Positions 24,189-33,445 of a stretch of 38,323 bases of DNA are shown here, in pieces. This DNA comes from an uncultured Verrucomicrobia subdivision 3 bacterium (GTDB lineage Bacteria > Verrucomicrobiota > Verrucomicrobiia > Limisphaerales > UBA11358): positions 1-38,323 of the forward strand of contig CAIQWB010000032.1 of assembly GCA_903875465.1 (NCBI GenBank). The letters run 5' to 3'. Position 1 is the stretch's first letter, and the number at the start of each line of letters is the position of its first letter. A program made the position numbers and the translations under genes. The notes beneath the pieces are model-generated. The model did not search any database and was not told the DNA's origin. It saw only the letters and a list, made by a program, of their open reading frames with translations.

Positions 24189-25298
24189 ATGCAGATTCAT
24201 TCATTCCTTTCGCCGCCAGCGGAAACCGCGCGGCGGCACGGTCCCAACGACCGGATTGTGATGTCCAGCCGCGTGCGTTTGGCCCGCAACATTCGGGATT
24301 TTGCGTTCCCTGGCTGGGCGAAAAAACCCGAGCGTGTGCGGGTGCTGGACGCCATCCGCCCCGCCGTGGAGAGCCTGCCGGAAATGGCGGATGCTTTTTC
24401 GGAGGCCATGGATAATTTGACCGCGCTGGACAAGCAAATTCTGGTCGAGCGCCATTTGATCAGCCGGGAGCATGCCGCGAAGACGGCCGGCAGTGGCTTG
24501 GTGCTGAATCGCGAGGAGACTTTTTGCGTGATGATAAATGAGGAAGATCATTTGCGCATGCAGGCGCTCCGGCCGGGGCTGCAATTGCGCCAGGCTTGGA
24601 ATGCGATTGATGCCCTGGATACGGCCCTCGAAAAAAAGCTCGATTATGCGTTCAGTAACGAATTGGGTTATCTGACTGCCTGCCCCACGAATTTGGGCAC
24701 GGGGATCCGGGTGAGCGCCATGTTACATCTGCCTGGTTTGGTGCTGGCAGAGCACATCAATCCCATCATTCAATCCGTCAACAAGCTGGGCCTGGCGGTG
24801 CGGGGTTTGTACGGCGAAGGCACGGAAGCGCTGGGGAATGTGTTCCAAGTTTCCAACCAAATGACTTTGGGCGAAAATGAGACGACCATTGTGGAGCGCC
24901 TGGAGAAGGTTCTCTCCCAGATTATTGAACATGAGGAGAATGCCCGGCAGACCCTCATGGAACAAAAGCCCAAGGTGGTTTACAATCATATTGGCCGCGC
25001 CTACGGCACCCTTGCCAACGCCCATAGCATCACGTCCAAGGAGACGATGAACTTCCTCTCGCTGTTGCGTTTGGGCGTGGACATGGGGGTGTTTCCGGGC
25101 ACCGAGCGCTCGCTGGTGGATGAGTTGTTTTTGACGACCCAGCCGGCCCATTTGCAACGCAAACTTTCGGACAAGCTATCGGCCGAGGAACGCGATATTC
25201 TCCGGGCAGACATGTTGCGGGAGAGCTTGAAAAACGTCAGCCGTCCCCTGATCAAAAAAATTGAGCCAAGGGAATTGGACAAACCCACGGATTCGTAG
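24189..25298 (+). CDS. mcsB: Protein arginine kinase McsB
   Basis: This 369-residue guanidino kinase phosphorylates arginine in proteins to mark them for ClpC. Visible motifs: S-S-R-V-R-L-A-R-N (26-34) for ATP binding, C165-P-T-N-L-G-T-G-I-R-V with the catalytic-site Cys, and N-A-H-S-I-T-S-K-E near 278-286. The C-terminal R335-D-I-L-R339-A matches the R-D-x-x-R-A phosphoarginine-binding motif that tunes the McsB kinase, so both domains look intact. The ATG at 24189 gives normal length. clpC starts 14 bp after its stop. Confidence 0.94.
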   Translation: MQIHSFLSPPAETARRHGPNDRIVMSSRVRLARNIRDFAFPGWAKKPERVRVLDAIRPAVESLPEMADAFSEAMDNLTALDKQILVERHLISREHAAKTAGSGLVLNREETFCVMINEEDHLRMQALRPGLQLRQAWNAIDALDTALEKKLDYAFSNELGYLTACPTNLGTGIRVSAMLHLPGLVLAEHINPIIQSVNKLGLAVRGLYGEGTEALGNVFQVSNQMTLGENETTIVERLEKVLSQIIEHEENARQTLMEQKPKVVYNHIGRAYGTLANAHSITSKETMNFLSLLRLGVDMGVFPGTERSLVDELFLTTQPAHLQRKLSDKLSAEERDILRADMLRESLKNVSRPLIKKIEPRELDKPTDS

Positions 25299-25312
25299 CA
25301 AACTATAAGCGT

Positions 25313-27826
25313 ATGAGCGAAGAAGCCATGAGCAATTTCACGCCGCGGGCGCAGCAAGTGCTCGCGCTGGCGCGTAAGGAAGCCGACCGGTTTAACCATA
25401 ATTTTGTCGGCACAGAACATCTTTTACTGGGACTGATCAAGCTGGGGCAGGGCGTGGCGGTGAACGTCCTCCAGAAAATGGGCCTCGATCTGGACACTGT
25501 CCGTCTGGCGGTCGAAAAAGAAGTGGGCACCGGCCCGGACCAGAAATTGGCCGGCAATATTCCCTACACCCCGCGCGTCAAGAAAGTCCTGGCACTGGCC
25601 TCCAAGGAAGCCAAGGCCCTGAATCACACCTACGTGGGCACCGAACATATTTTGCTCGGATTGTTGCGCGAAGGCGATGGGGTTGCCGCGCGGGTGCTGA
25701 AGAATCTCGAGATTGACATCGAGCAAACCCGTCAGGAAATTTTAAAGGAACTCGATCCGAATTTCGCCGCGCAGGAAGAACAGGCCGCCGCCGGGGGAGC
25801 CGCGGGCGAAGGGGTGGAAAAGCCTTCTGCCGATGGCAAAAAGGGCGAGGTGAAAACGCCGGCGCTCAAGGCATTTGGCCGGGATCTCACGGAAATTGCG
25901 CGGAAGGGCGACATGGACCCGGTGATTGGGCGCAAGCACGAAATTGAACGGGTCATTCAAATTCTCTGCCGGCGCACCAAAAACAACCCGGTGCTGCTGG
26001 GGGAAGCCGGGGTGGGTAAAACCGCCATTGTGGAAGGCCTGGCGCAGGAAATCATCAAGGGCAATGTCCCGGAGATTCTCCGCGAAAAACGCGTGATTAC
26101 TCTGGATCTGGCGTTGATGGTGGCGGGGACCAAATATCGCGGCCAGTTCGAGGAGCGCATCAAGGCCGTCATGGATGAAATCCGCCGTGCCAAGAACATC
26201 ATTCTGTTCATTGACGAATTGCACACCATTGTGGGTGCCGGTTCGGCCGAGGGGACCATGGACGCCTCCAACATTATCAAGCCCGCCTTGTCGCGTGGTG
26301 AGATGCAATGCGTGGGGGCCACCACCCTGAATGAGTACCGCAAGTATATCGAGAAGGATGCCGCCTTGGAACGCCGCTTTCAATCGGTCAAAGTGGAGGC
26401 TCCCTCCATTGACGATGCCATCGAAATCTTGAAAGGCCTGCGTCACAAATACGAGGAACATCACAAGGCCGAGTTTACGGACAAGGCGGTTGAAGCGGCC
26501 GTTAAACTTTCGGATCGCTACATTCCCGACCGTTTCCTGCCGGATAAAGCCATTGATGTGCTGGACGAGGCCGGTTCCCGCGCCCGCATCACCACCATGA
26601 CCCGCCCGCCCGAGGTCAAATTGATCGAGGCGGAAATCGAGGACGTGAAGATGCGCAAGGAACGCGCCATTAAAAACCAGGATTTTGAGGGTGCCGCCGC
26701 CATGCGCGACAAGGAAAAGCAGGCGAAGGAAAAGTTGGAAAAGCTGCTCACCGACTGGCGGGCCGCCGGGGAGGAAAAGCGCATTCGCGTGGACGAAGAG
26801 GAAATTTTGCACGTGGTTTCCAAATGGACCGGGGTGCCGCTCCAACGCATGGGGCAGGGCGAGATGCAACGCCTGCTCACCGTTGAGAAGGAGATGGAAA
26901 AGGTCGTTATCGGGCAGCACGATGCCGTCACCTCCATCTGCAAGGCCTTGCGCCGCTCGCGGGCTGACCTGAAGGATCCGCGCCGTCCCATTGGTTGCTT
27001 CCTGCTCCTCGGTCCCACGGGGGTAGGCAAAACCCTGCTGGCCCGCACCCTGGCGGAGAACATGTTTGGCGATGCGAAATCGCTGATTCAACTCGACATG
27101 AGCGAGTACATGGAGAAATTCAATGTGTCCCGGCTGGTCGGGTCACCGCCCGGATATGTCGGGTACGAGGAAGGCGGCCAGTTGACCGAAAAAGTTCGGC
27201 GCAACCCGTATTCCGTGGTGCTGTTCGACGAAATCGAAAAAGCACATCCCGATGTTTGGAACATGCTCTTGCAGATTCTGGAGGAAGGCAAACTGACGGA
27301 CAGTGTCGGCCGCATTGTGAACTTCCGGAACGCCATTATTTTGATGACCTCCAATGTGGGTTCGGACACCATCAAAAAGCAATCCACCATGGGTTTCTCG
27401 ACCATCACGGATGAGAGCACCTATGAGCGCATGCGGGAAAAGATCATCGACGAATCGAAGCGTGTGTTCCGGCCGGAATTCCTGAACCGCCTGGACGATA
27501 TCATCGTGTTCCATTCCTTCACGAAGGCCGATCTCATTCAAATTCTAACGCTGGAAGTGGACAAGGTCATCGAACGCCTCCGGCACAAGAACCTGCACTT
27601 GAAGCTGGATGACAAAGCCAAGGACTTTCTGGTCGACAAGGGTTACGACCCGCAGTACGGTGCCCGGCCCATGCGGCGGGCGGTGGAGCGGTTCTTCGAA
27701 GACCCGCTCGCCGAGGAAATCCTCAAGGGGGTTCTGCACGAAGGTGACCTGATCACGGTTACCATGGACAATGACAAGCTCGTCTTCCAGCAGCCGACCG
27801 CCACCGAAGGCGCCGTGGCCAGCTAA
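25313..27826 (+). CDS. clpC: ATP-dependent Clp protease ATPase subunit ClpC
   Basis: This 837-residue AAA+ unfoldase begins with a double Clp-N repeat (about 7-150; [10 protein letters not shown] and [10 protein letters not shown]) that docks phosphoarginine substrates. D1 has Walker A G230-E-A-G-V-G-K-T and a D-E-L-H-T Walker B. The UVR/M-domain is at about 440-475 ([13 protein letters not shown]). D2 has Walker A G567-P-T-G-V-G-K-T. [11 protein letters not shown] pore loop precedes the C-terminal R-P-M-R-R-A-V-E sensor region. It feeds ClpP. No ctsR repressor gene is in the operon. A second in-frame ATG at 25328 is a possible start. A terminator follows at 27848. Confidence 0.95.
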   Translation: MSEEAMSNFTPRAQQVLALARKEADRFNHNFVGTEHLLLGLIKLGQGVAVNVLQKMGLDLDTVRLAVEKEVGTGPDQKLAGNIPYTPRVKKVLALASKEAKALNHTYVGTEHILLGLLREGDGVAARVLKNLEIDIEQTRQEILKELDPNFAAQEEQAAAGGAAGEGVEKPSADGKKGEVKTPALKAFGRDLTEIARKGDMDPVIGRKHEIERVIQILCRRTKNNPVLLGEAGVGKTAIVEGLAQEIIKGNVPEILREKRVITLDLALMVAGTKYRGQFEERIKAVMDEIRRAKNIILFIDELHTIVGAGSAEGTMDASNIIKPALSRGEMQCVGATTLNEYRKYIEKDAALERRFQSVKVEAPSIDDAIEILKGLRHKYEEHHKAEFTDKAVEAAVKLSDRYIPDRFLPDKAIDVLDEAGSRARITTMTRPPEVKLIEAEIEDVKMRKERAIKNQDFEGAAAMRDKEKQAKEKLEKLLTDWRAAGEEKRIRVDEEEILHVVSKWTGVPLQRMGQGEMQRLLTVEKEMEKVVIGQHDAVTSICKALRRSRADLKDPRRPIGCFLLLGPTGVGKTLLARTLAENMFGDAKSLIQLDMSEYMEKFNVSRLVGSPPGYVGYEEGGQLTEKVRRNPYSVVLFDEIEKAHPDVWNMLLQILEEGKLTDSVGRIVNFRNAIILMTSNVGSDTIKKQSTMGFSTITDESTYERMREKIIDESKRVFRPEFLNRLDDIIVFHSFTKADLIQILTLEVDKVIERLRHKNLHLKLDDKAKDFLVDKGYDPQYGARPMRRAVERFFEDPLAEEILKGVLHEGDLITVTMDNDKLVFQQPTATEGAVAS

Positions 27827-27847
27827 ACTGGAATTCAAAACAACCCG

Positions 27848-27880
27848 CCCCGGCCCTTCAGGCCGGGGCTTTTTTATTTT
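27848..27880 (+). terminator. Rho-independent terminator of the ilvE-mcsAB-clpC operon
   Basis: A perfect 8-bp stem (CCCCGGCC at 27848-27855 with GGCCGGGG at 27861-27868) encloses the loop CTTCA, followed at once by C and a run of Ts (27870-27875, then ATTTT). It begins 21 bases after the clpC stop. Confidence 0.93.
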
Positions 27881-27950
27881 ACTGAGGGCCCACCAGACCT
27901 TCGGTTGAGCACTTCAGGTTACATTTTAGCGAAATGGGTTGGGATCGTTT

Positions 27951-28179
27951 AACCCGAACTCCGAAATTAAAACGGCCGGTCGGCATCCGTCGCTTGGGCA
28001 TAAACGCTTTGGAACATTGGCTTCCCAAGCCGCTGCCAAGCAGTTGCCCATTTAAGGGTGTGCGCTGCGCGCAGAGGCAGTCTCACCCGACCACTGCGGG
28101 TAGGCCGGCGATTTTTCCAAAGTGTTTCTGCTCCAACATCTGGACACATCCCAGCCATTTTAATTCCGGAGTTCGGGTT
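27951..28179. repeat. 229-bp hairpin element with terminal inverted repeats, copy A (complete)
   Basis: The ends are 26-bp inverted repeats matching at 24 positions: 27951-27976 begins AACCCGAACTCCG, and 28154-28179 reads the same on the other strand. A second inverted pair lies inside: AAACGCTTTGGAA at 28002-28014 with TTCCAAAGTGTTT at 28115-28127. A short central stem (TGTGCG-CTG-CGCGCA) caps it, so the whole unit can fold into one long cruciform or hairpin. Other copies lie at 34236-34462 and 37768-37973. Open frames on both strands are a by-product of its composition. It has no transposase of its own, as in MITEs. It sits between the clpC terminator and dapF. Confidence 0.85.
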
Positions 28180-28224
28180 TAAAACTATTTTGCGCAGCAT
28201 CCGGGATTTGATATTTTGTGGGTC

Positions 28225-29082
28225 ATGCTTTTTGCTTTTACCAAATACCATGCGCTGGGCAACGATTATATTGTCATCGACCCGCAGGACCTGCCGGCTC
28301 CGCTGACAGTGGAGCAAGTGCGCACCATCTGCCATCGTAATTTTGGCATTGGCTCGGACGGAATTCTTCTGGGACCGCTCCCGGCGGTGAATGCCCAGTT
28401 CGGGTTGAAAATTTATAACCCTGATGGGAGCGAGGCGGAAAAAAGCGGCAACGGGCTGCGGATTTTCTCCCGCTATTTATGGGATCGCAAGCTGGTGGGG
28501 CATGATGAATTCACCATCCAGACTGCTGGCGGCCTGGTCCGGTCCACGGTATTTTCCGGTGGCACCTCGGTGCAGGTGGAGATGGGCACCGTCAGCTTTT
28601 GGAATGAGCAAATCCCCGTGGTGGGTCCATCGCGCGAAGTGATCAATGAACCCATTATCGCCGACGGACGGGAATTCACCTTCTGCGCGGCCACCATTGG
28701 CAACCCGCATTGTGTGGTGCCTTTACCGGAAATCAGCTCCGCCCTGGCACATCGCTTTGGCCCGCATTTGGAAAAGCATCCGTTCTTCCCTCGCAAGACG
28801 AATGTGCAATTCATGAAAGTGCTGGACCGCGCTAATATTCAAATCGAGATTTGGGAACGTGGGGCTGGGTACACTCTGGCCAGCGGCAGCAGCAGCAGTG
28901 CCGCCGCCTCGGTGGCGCACAAACTGGGTTTGTGCGACCGGCAGATTTCCGTGCACATGCCTGGCGGGGTCATCGCCATCGACATTGGCGATGGCTTTGC
29001 CGTTCGCATGACGGGCGGTGTGACCCGGGTGGCCGAGGGGGTTATGGCCGCCGAAATGGTGCAGCAAGTTTTAGCGGGCTGA
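28225..29082 (+). CDS. dapF: DapF-family protein with both catalytic cysteines replaced by serine
   Basis: This 285-residue protein has the two-lobed DapF fold throughout: Y-H-A-L-G-N-D-Y-I-V-I-D near the start, G-I-G-S-D-G-I-L-L-G, N-P-D-G-S-E-A-E-K-S74-G-N-G-L-R, I-G-N-P-H-C, T-N-V-Q-F and E-R-G-A-G-Y-T-L-A-S220-G-S-S-S-S. In true diaminopimelate epimerases these two sites are Cys (M-C-G-N-G and T-x-A-C-G-T-G), acting as base and acid. Both codons here are AGC. The residue after E-R-G-A-G is Tyr rather than Glu. The substrate-binding Asn residues are kept. It may be a Ser-type epimerase, or act on another substrate as PrpF-like relatives do. The symbol reflects family, not proven activity. 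The ATG at 28225 is preferred to a TTG at 28216. Confidence 0.85.
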   Translation: MLFAFTKYHALGNDYIVIDPQDLPAPLTVEQVRTICHRNFGIGSDGILLGPLPAVNAQFGLKIYNPDGSEAEKSGNGLRIFSRYLWDRKLVGHDEFTIQTAGGLVRSTVFSGGTSVQVEMGTVSFWNEQIPVVGPSREVINEPIIADGREFTFCAATIGNPHCVVPLPEISSALAHRFGPHLEKHPFFPRKTNVQFMKVLDRANIQIEIWERGAGYTLASGSSSSAAASVAHKLGLCDRQISVHMPGGVIAIDIGDGFAVRMTGGVTRVAEGVMAAEMVQQVLAG

Positions 29083-29267
29083 GGCGGTGGGCTGGCAAAA
29101 TCCTGCCGGCATTCAACCCGGTCTGGATTTTTTTAGATTCATTCAACGTTACAAGTGGGTGGAGCTTTGTTTTTCCACCAAGCACCCAGCCCATTTGAAG
29201 GTGCGAATTCTCATGCCACGCCACTTTAGTCTTTCGCCCGGGTTGATTTGCCGTTTTCATCTGTGTC

Positions 29268-31325
29268 ATGTCACGTGACTACATCATGCAACCCCTCCGC
29301 CCGCCGGTGGAAGTGCACATTGATTATGCCCGGGAACTCAACCCGCAGCAGCATGCCGCAGTCACGGCTCCGCCCGGCCCGGCCCTGGTGATTGCCGGCG
29401 CGGGATCGGGCAAAACGCGCACCCTGACCTTTCGGGTCGCGTATTTGTTGGAACAGGGCATTCCGCCGGACCGCATTCTGCTGCTCACTTTCACCAACAA
29501 AGCGGCCGGGGAAATGATGCGGCGCGTTACGGAATTGCTTGGCCAGGCGCAACCCCTGCTCTGGGGAGGCACCTTCCATTCCATCGGTGCCCGGATTTTG
29601 CGGACGCACGCCGAGGTTCTCGGTTTTCAGCGCGACTTCACCATCCTGGACCGAGATGACGCGCGGGATCTAGTCAAAGCCTGTGTCACGGAGGCGGGCA
29701 TTGACGTGAAGGCCGCCAAATTTCCCAAGCCGGATGTGCTGGTGGAAATTTTTTCCCTGGCGGGGAATACCCACCGGACGATTACCGAATTGATTGATGC
29801 CCAGTACGGCTATTTCGCGGAACACCTGGAAAAAATCGATCTGCTGGCCAAAAAATACGTGGCCCGCAAAAAGGCCGCCAACAGCATGGATTTTGATGAC
29901 CTGCTGCAACTCTGGCTGAAATTATTGCAAGAGCACGCGGAAATCCGGGAACATTATCAACGCCGGTTTCAGTTCATCCTGGTCGACGAATACCAGGACA
30001 CCAACAAGCTCCAGAGTGATTTGATCGACCTGCTGGCGGCACGCAGCAAAAATGTGATGGTGGTGGGCGACGATGCCCAAAGCATCTATGCCTGGCGGGG
30101 CGCGAATTTCCTGAACATCATCAAGTTTCCGGACCGGTATCCGGGGTCTAAGATTTACAAAATCGAGACCAATTATCGCAGCACCCCGGAGATTCTGGAG
30201 CTGGCGAATGCGGTCATCGCCGGCAATAGCCGGCAGTTTGCCAAGGAACTGGCCCCGGCGCGCCCTACTGGACCGAAGCCGGCGCTGGTGGCCTGCACCG
30301 ATACCACCCAGCAATCGGCCTTCATCGCCCAGCGCATTGGCGAACTCCACGAGGAAGGCACGAGCCTGAACGAAATTGCCGTGCTATACCGCTCGCATTT
30401 CCATGCGCTGGAATTGCAATTGGAATTCACGCGGCGGCAAATTCCCTTCACCATCACCAGCGGCATTCGTTTTTTTGAGCAGGCCCATATCAAAGATGCG
30501 ACCGCCTACTTGAAGTTTGTCGCCAACCCGCGTGATGAAATCAGTTTCAAGCGGCTGGTCCAGCTCATGCCCGGGATTGCGGCCAAGGGGGCGGACAAAT
30601 TATGGGCGGCTTATCAAAGCCGGTTGCCCCAAGCGCCCGGGGAACTGACGGAGGCGCCGCCGGGACTGGCATTGCCCTCCGCCGGCCCGGCCAGCATCGC
30701 CACGGCCCTCCAGGCATGTGCCAAGAGCGTGCCGGCCAAGGCGGCGGTCGCCTGGGCCCAATGGGAGGCCACCATCGCCCAGTTGGAAGCCCCGGCGGTC
30801 CGTAAAAGCCCTGCCAAAATGCTGCAACTCGTGCTGGACGCCGGCTATGAGGATTATTTGAAGGCCAATTTTGATAATTACAGTTCCCGGCTGGATGATC
30901 TGGAGCAACTCGCCGTATTTGCCAAAGACCTGGGCACAGTAGAGGACTTTCTCACCCAGCTCGCGCTCCTCACCAATGTGGAAGCAGAGGACGACAAACG
31001 GGCCAGTGCCGATGAGCCGCGCATCCGGCTCTCCACGATTCATCAGGCCAAGGGTCTGGAGTTCGGGGTGGTCTTTGTGATTATGCTGTGTGATGGCTTA
31101 TTTCCCTCCCACCGTGCCATGGAAGGCGGGGAAGGGGAGGAAGAGGAGCGCCGCCTGTTTTATGTGGCCGTGACGCGGGCCAAGGATGAACTGTATCTGA
31201 GCTACCCCTTTATGCGTGGTGGTTTTGGGGACGCGGGAGATACGATGCAAACGCCCTCCCGGTTCATCAATGAAATTCCCCGAGAATTGATCAATGAATT
31301 GAATTTACGGGCGAATTATTACTAA
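29268..31325 (+). CDS. UvrD/Rep-family ATP-dependent DNA helicase
   Basis: This 685-residue superfamily 1A helicase unwinds DNA 3' to 5' during repair or replication restart. Motifs: Q-motif L-N-P-Q-Q-H-A-A-V, Walker A G44-A-G-S-G-K-T50, motif Ia L-T-F-T-N-K-A-A-G-E-M, motif II V-D240-E-Y-Q-D-T, motif III G-D-D-A-Q-S-I-Y-A-W-R-G-A, motif IV Y-R-S-T-P-E-I, motif V T-I-H-Q-A-K-G-L-E-F and motif VI V-A-V-T-R-A-K-D-E-L-Y. It is shorter than PcrA/UvrD (about 720-750), lacking the C-terminal tail. A low-conservation Ala/Pro-rich insert lies near residues 450-500. It ends 2 bases before the lpxA stop on the other strand. Confidence 0.92.
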   Translation: MSRDYIMQPLRPPVEVHIDYARELNPQQHAAVTAPPGPALVIAGAGSGKTRTLTFRVAYLLEQGIPPDRILLLTFTNKAAGEMMRRVTELLGQAQPLLWGGTFHSIGARILRTHAEVLGFQRDFTILDRDDARDLVKACVTEAGIDVKAAKFPKPDVLVEIFSLAGNTHRTITELIDAQYGYFAEHLEKIDLLAKKYVARKKAANSMDFDDLLQLWLKLLQEHAEIREHYQRRFQFILVDEYQDTNKLQSDLIDLLAARSKNVMVVGDDAQSIYAWRGANFLNIIKFPDRYPGSKIYKIETNYRSTPEILELANAVIAGNSRQFAKELAPARPTGPKPALVACTDTTQQSAFIAQRIGELHEEGTSLNEIAVLYRSHFHALELQLEFTRRQIPFTITSGIRFFEQAHIKDATAYLKFVANPRDEISFKRLVQLMPGIAAKGADKLWAAYQSRLPQAPGELTEAPPGLALPSAGPASIATALQACAKSVPAKAAVAWAQWEATIAQLEAPAVRKSPAKMLQLVLDAGYEDYLKANFDNYSSRLDDLEQLAVFAKDLGTVEDFLTQLALLTNVEAEDDKRASADEPRIRLSTIHQAKGLEFGVVFVIMLCDGLFPSHRAMEGGEGEEEERRLFYVAVTRAKDELYLSYPFMRGGFGDAGDTMQTPSRFINEIPRELINELNLRANYY

Positions 31326-31327
31326 AC

Positions 31328-32095
31328 TCATTTACTGATGCCCCGCTCGCTGGTGCGCACAAATTCAATTAGATGGGCAATTTCCGGCAACGGCGGCAGT
31401 TCGGCCGCAATCCGGGCCAGGGCGTTGGGGATGGACAGGCCACTGCGAAATAAAATCTTGTAGGCCGCTTTCATGGCCGTTTGAGCCTCCTCGCTGACCC
31501 CGTGGCGTTCCATGCCTACTTTGTTAATAGTGCGTGTTTCCGCCGGGTTGCCATCGGCGATCATGAAGGGGGGCACATCCTGCACCACTTTGGAACAGCC
31601 GCCAATCATGGCAAATTTGCCAATGCGACAAAATTGATGGACAGCGGCCAGTCCGCCAATCACCGCATGGTCACCGACCGTCACATGACCGGCCAGCGTC
31701 GCCACGTTGGACATGATCACCTGGTTGCCCAGCGTGACATTGTGGGCCAGGTGGCAATAAGCCAGGATGTGGTTGCGCGAGCCGACGGTGGTCACCTCGC
31801 CATCACTGGTGGCGCTATGGATGGTGACGTATTCGCGAAAGGTATTACCTTCGCCAATCTCCGTCCGGGTAATGCCGCCTTTCCATTTAAGATCCTGCGT
31901 TTTAAGGCCGATACTGGCGAACGGGAAAATCTCATTTTCCTTGCCCAGGCGGGTATGGCCGTCAATGACCACATGGGAATGCAGATGGCAGCGGTCGCCC
32001 AAAGTGACATGCTCACCAATAATGCAATAGGGTCCGATTTGGCAGTCCGTGCCAACCTGGGCACGGGGATGAATAATGGCGGTGGGATGATGCAT
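31328..32095 (-). CDS. lpxA: UDP-N-acetylglucosamine acyltransferase LpxA
   Basis: This 255-residue left-handed beta-helix enzyme catalyses the first step of lipid A synthesis. Hexapeptide repeats run from I-I-H-P-R-A-Q-V-G (7-15) to about residue 185. The catalytic base is H118 in C-H-L-A-H118-N-V, and a helical C-terminus follows (residues 190-255). It is transcribed 15 bp after lpxC-fabZ, and the three activities in one operon are those that start LPS synthesis. Start ATG at 32095. Confidence 0.95.
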   Translation of the reverse strand: MHHPTAIIHPRAQVGTDCQIGPYCIIGEHVTLGDRCHLHSHVVIDGHTRLGKENEIFPFASIGLKTQDLKWKGGITRTEIGEGNTFREYVTIHSATSDGEVTTVGSRNHILAYCHLAHNVTLGNQVIMSNVATLAGHVTVGDHAVIGGLAAVHQFCRIGKFAMIGGCSKVVQDVPPFMIADGNPAETRTINKVGMERHGVSEEAQTAMKAAYKILFRSGLSIPNALARIAAELPPLPEIAHLIEFVRTSERGISK

Positions 32096-32110
32096 GAATA
32101 CTTCGGGATA

Positions 32111-33445
32111 TCAAAGATCGCGAATCATGAAGGTGACCTCAGCCTCGCTTACGATGTCGCCGGCCACTTTGCAAATGCCCTTGGCTTTGCCAATTTTACC
32201 GCGAACCTTGGTCAACTCGACTTCGATGACCAACACGTCACCAGGAACGACCGGTTTGCGCCATTTTACCTCCTCGGCTGACATGAAATAAGCCACTTGA
32301 TTTACCGTCTCACCCTTTTTAATCAAAACGATGCCGGCCACCTGGGCGATGGCTTCCAATTGCAAGACGCCGGGCATGATCGGATGGCTCGGGAAATGCC
32401 CTTCAAAAAACGGCTCGTTCATTGACACATTTTTGACCGCAACGATCTTATTGCCCTCGATTTTCAATACCCGGTCCACGAGCAAAAAAGGCGGCCGATG
32501 GGGCAGCATTTTCATGATCTGCTCAATGTTCATGGCACCATCCTCAGCAGCCGGGGTTTCCGGCACCGCGATTTTGGCCGGCGGCGGGGCGAAAGTCTGG
32601 GCCGCCCGCAAAGGCTTGTTCATCTGGGCCACAATCAGCCGGGCAAACTCACAATTAGCCCCGTGGCTCGGTTTGACGGCGATCAAATGGCCGCGCACGG
32701 CCCGGCCGGTCAGGGACAGATCCCCCAAGATATCGAGCATCTTATGACGCACAAATTCCTCAGGGTAACGAAGCGGTTCCGTGGTGAGCACGGCGTCGTC
32801 GCGGATCACCACGGCGTTCTCCAAGCTCCCCCCTTTGATCAGCCCGTTTTTAATGAGGTACTCAATTTCCTCGAAAAAGCAAAATGTGCGGGCGTGCGCC
32901 AGTTCCTTCTCCCACGTCTGGGGCGTGACTTCAGTGCTGTAAAATTGGGTAAATCGCCCTTGTTTATCGGCGCTGGTGCAGGTGATTTTAAACGATTCGT
33001 CGGGAAAGAGCGTCATGACGGTCTCGCCCAGGCGCAATTCGATCGGCTCGGTGGGCGTATAAAACTCCCGCTTTTCGGGCAAGGCATTAATGCCGACCCC
33101 TTGGATTAGCTTGCAAAATTCCCGCGAGCTGCCATCCGCAATCGGGGGTTCATTGGCGTCCAGTTCAATGATGGCATTGTCGATGCCATAACCTGCGAGG
33201 GCGGCGAGCACATGTTCGACGGTATGAATTTTAACATTGCCCCTGGCGATGGTCGTGGAACGGTTGGTTTCGCTCACGTTTTCCACCCGGGCTTCGATTT
33301 CCGGTTTCCCTTCCAAATCCACACGACGGAAGCGCACCCCGCTGTTGGCGGGGGCGGGCAGGATGGTCATGTTCACCCGGTTGCCACTATGGAGGCCAAT
33401 ACCGGAAAAGCTGGCGGAACGATTAAGCGTCTGCTGATTGAGCAC
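32111..33445 (-). CDS. lpxC-fabZ: Bifunctional LpxC-FabZ fusion (UDP-3-O-acyl-GlcNAc deacetylase / 3-hydroxyacyl-ACP dehydratase)
   Basis: A GTG start at 33445 gives V-L-N-Q-Q-T-L-N-R-S-A-S-F-S-G, matching the usual LpxC opening; an in-frame TTG at 33481 is the alternative. Residues 1-290 are LpxC with its zinc ligands H78 (E77-H), H234 and D238 (V-R-H-K-M-L-D) and the catalytic H261. A Pro/Ala linker (285-305) joins a FabZ hot-dog domain at 305-444 with L-P-H-R-P-P-F, H350 in F-F-E-G-H-F-P and E364 in V-L-Q-L-E. LpxC commits to lipid A synthesis; FabZ dehydrates hydroxyacyl-ACP and so competes for the same acyl pool. This fusion is known in Bacteroidota and relatives. lpxA follows in the same operon. 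Confidence 0.95.
   Translation of the reverse strand: MLNQQTLNRSASFSGIGLHSGNRVNMTILPAPANSGVRFRRVDLEGKPEIEARVENVSETNRSTTIARGNVKIHTVEHVLAALAGYGIDNAIIELDANEPPIADGSSREFCKLIQGVGINALPEKREFYTPTEPIELRLGETVMTLFPDESFKITCTSADKQGRFTQFYSTEVTPQTWEKELAHARTFCFFEEIEYLIKNGLIKGGSLENAVVIRDDAVLTTEPLRYPEEFVRHKMLDILGDLSLTGRAVRGHLIAVKPSHGANCEFARLIVAQMNKPLRAAQTFAPPPAKIAVPETPAAEDGAMNIEQIMKMLPHRPPFLLVDRVLKIEGNKIVAVKNVSMNEPFFEGHFPSHPIMPGVLQLEAIAQVAGIVLIKKGETVNQVAYFMSAEEVKWRKPVVPGDVLVIEVELTKVRGKIGKAKGICKVAGDIVSEAEVTFMIRDL

Noticed and set aside
25742-27091. 449-codon minus-strand frame
   Set aside because: Antisense to clpC, which has all AAA+ motifs in the plus-strand frame.
27934-28182. Protein-coding gene of about 82 codons inside hairpin element A
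   Set aside because: Open frames occur on both strands in all copies because of the inverted-repeat composition, and A/C differences mostly change residues.
31481-32281. 266-codon plus-strand frame
   Set aside because: Opposite lpxA and the end of lpxC-fabZ; shadow frame without motifs.
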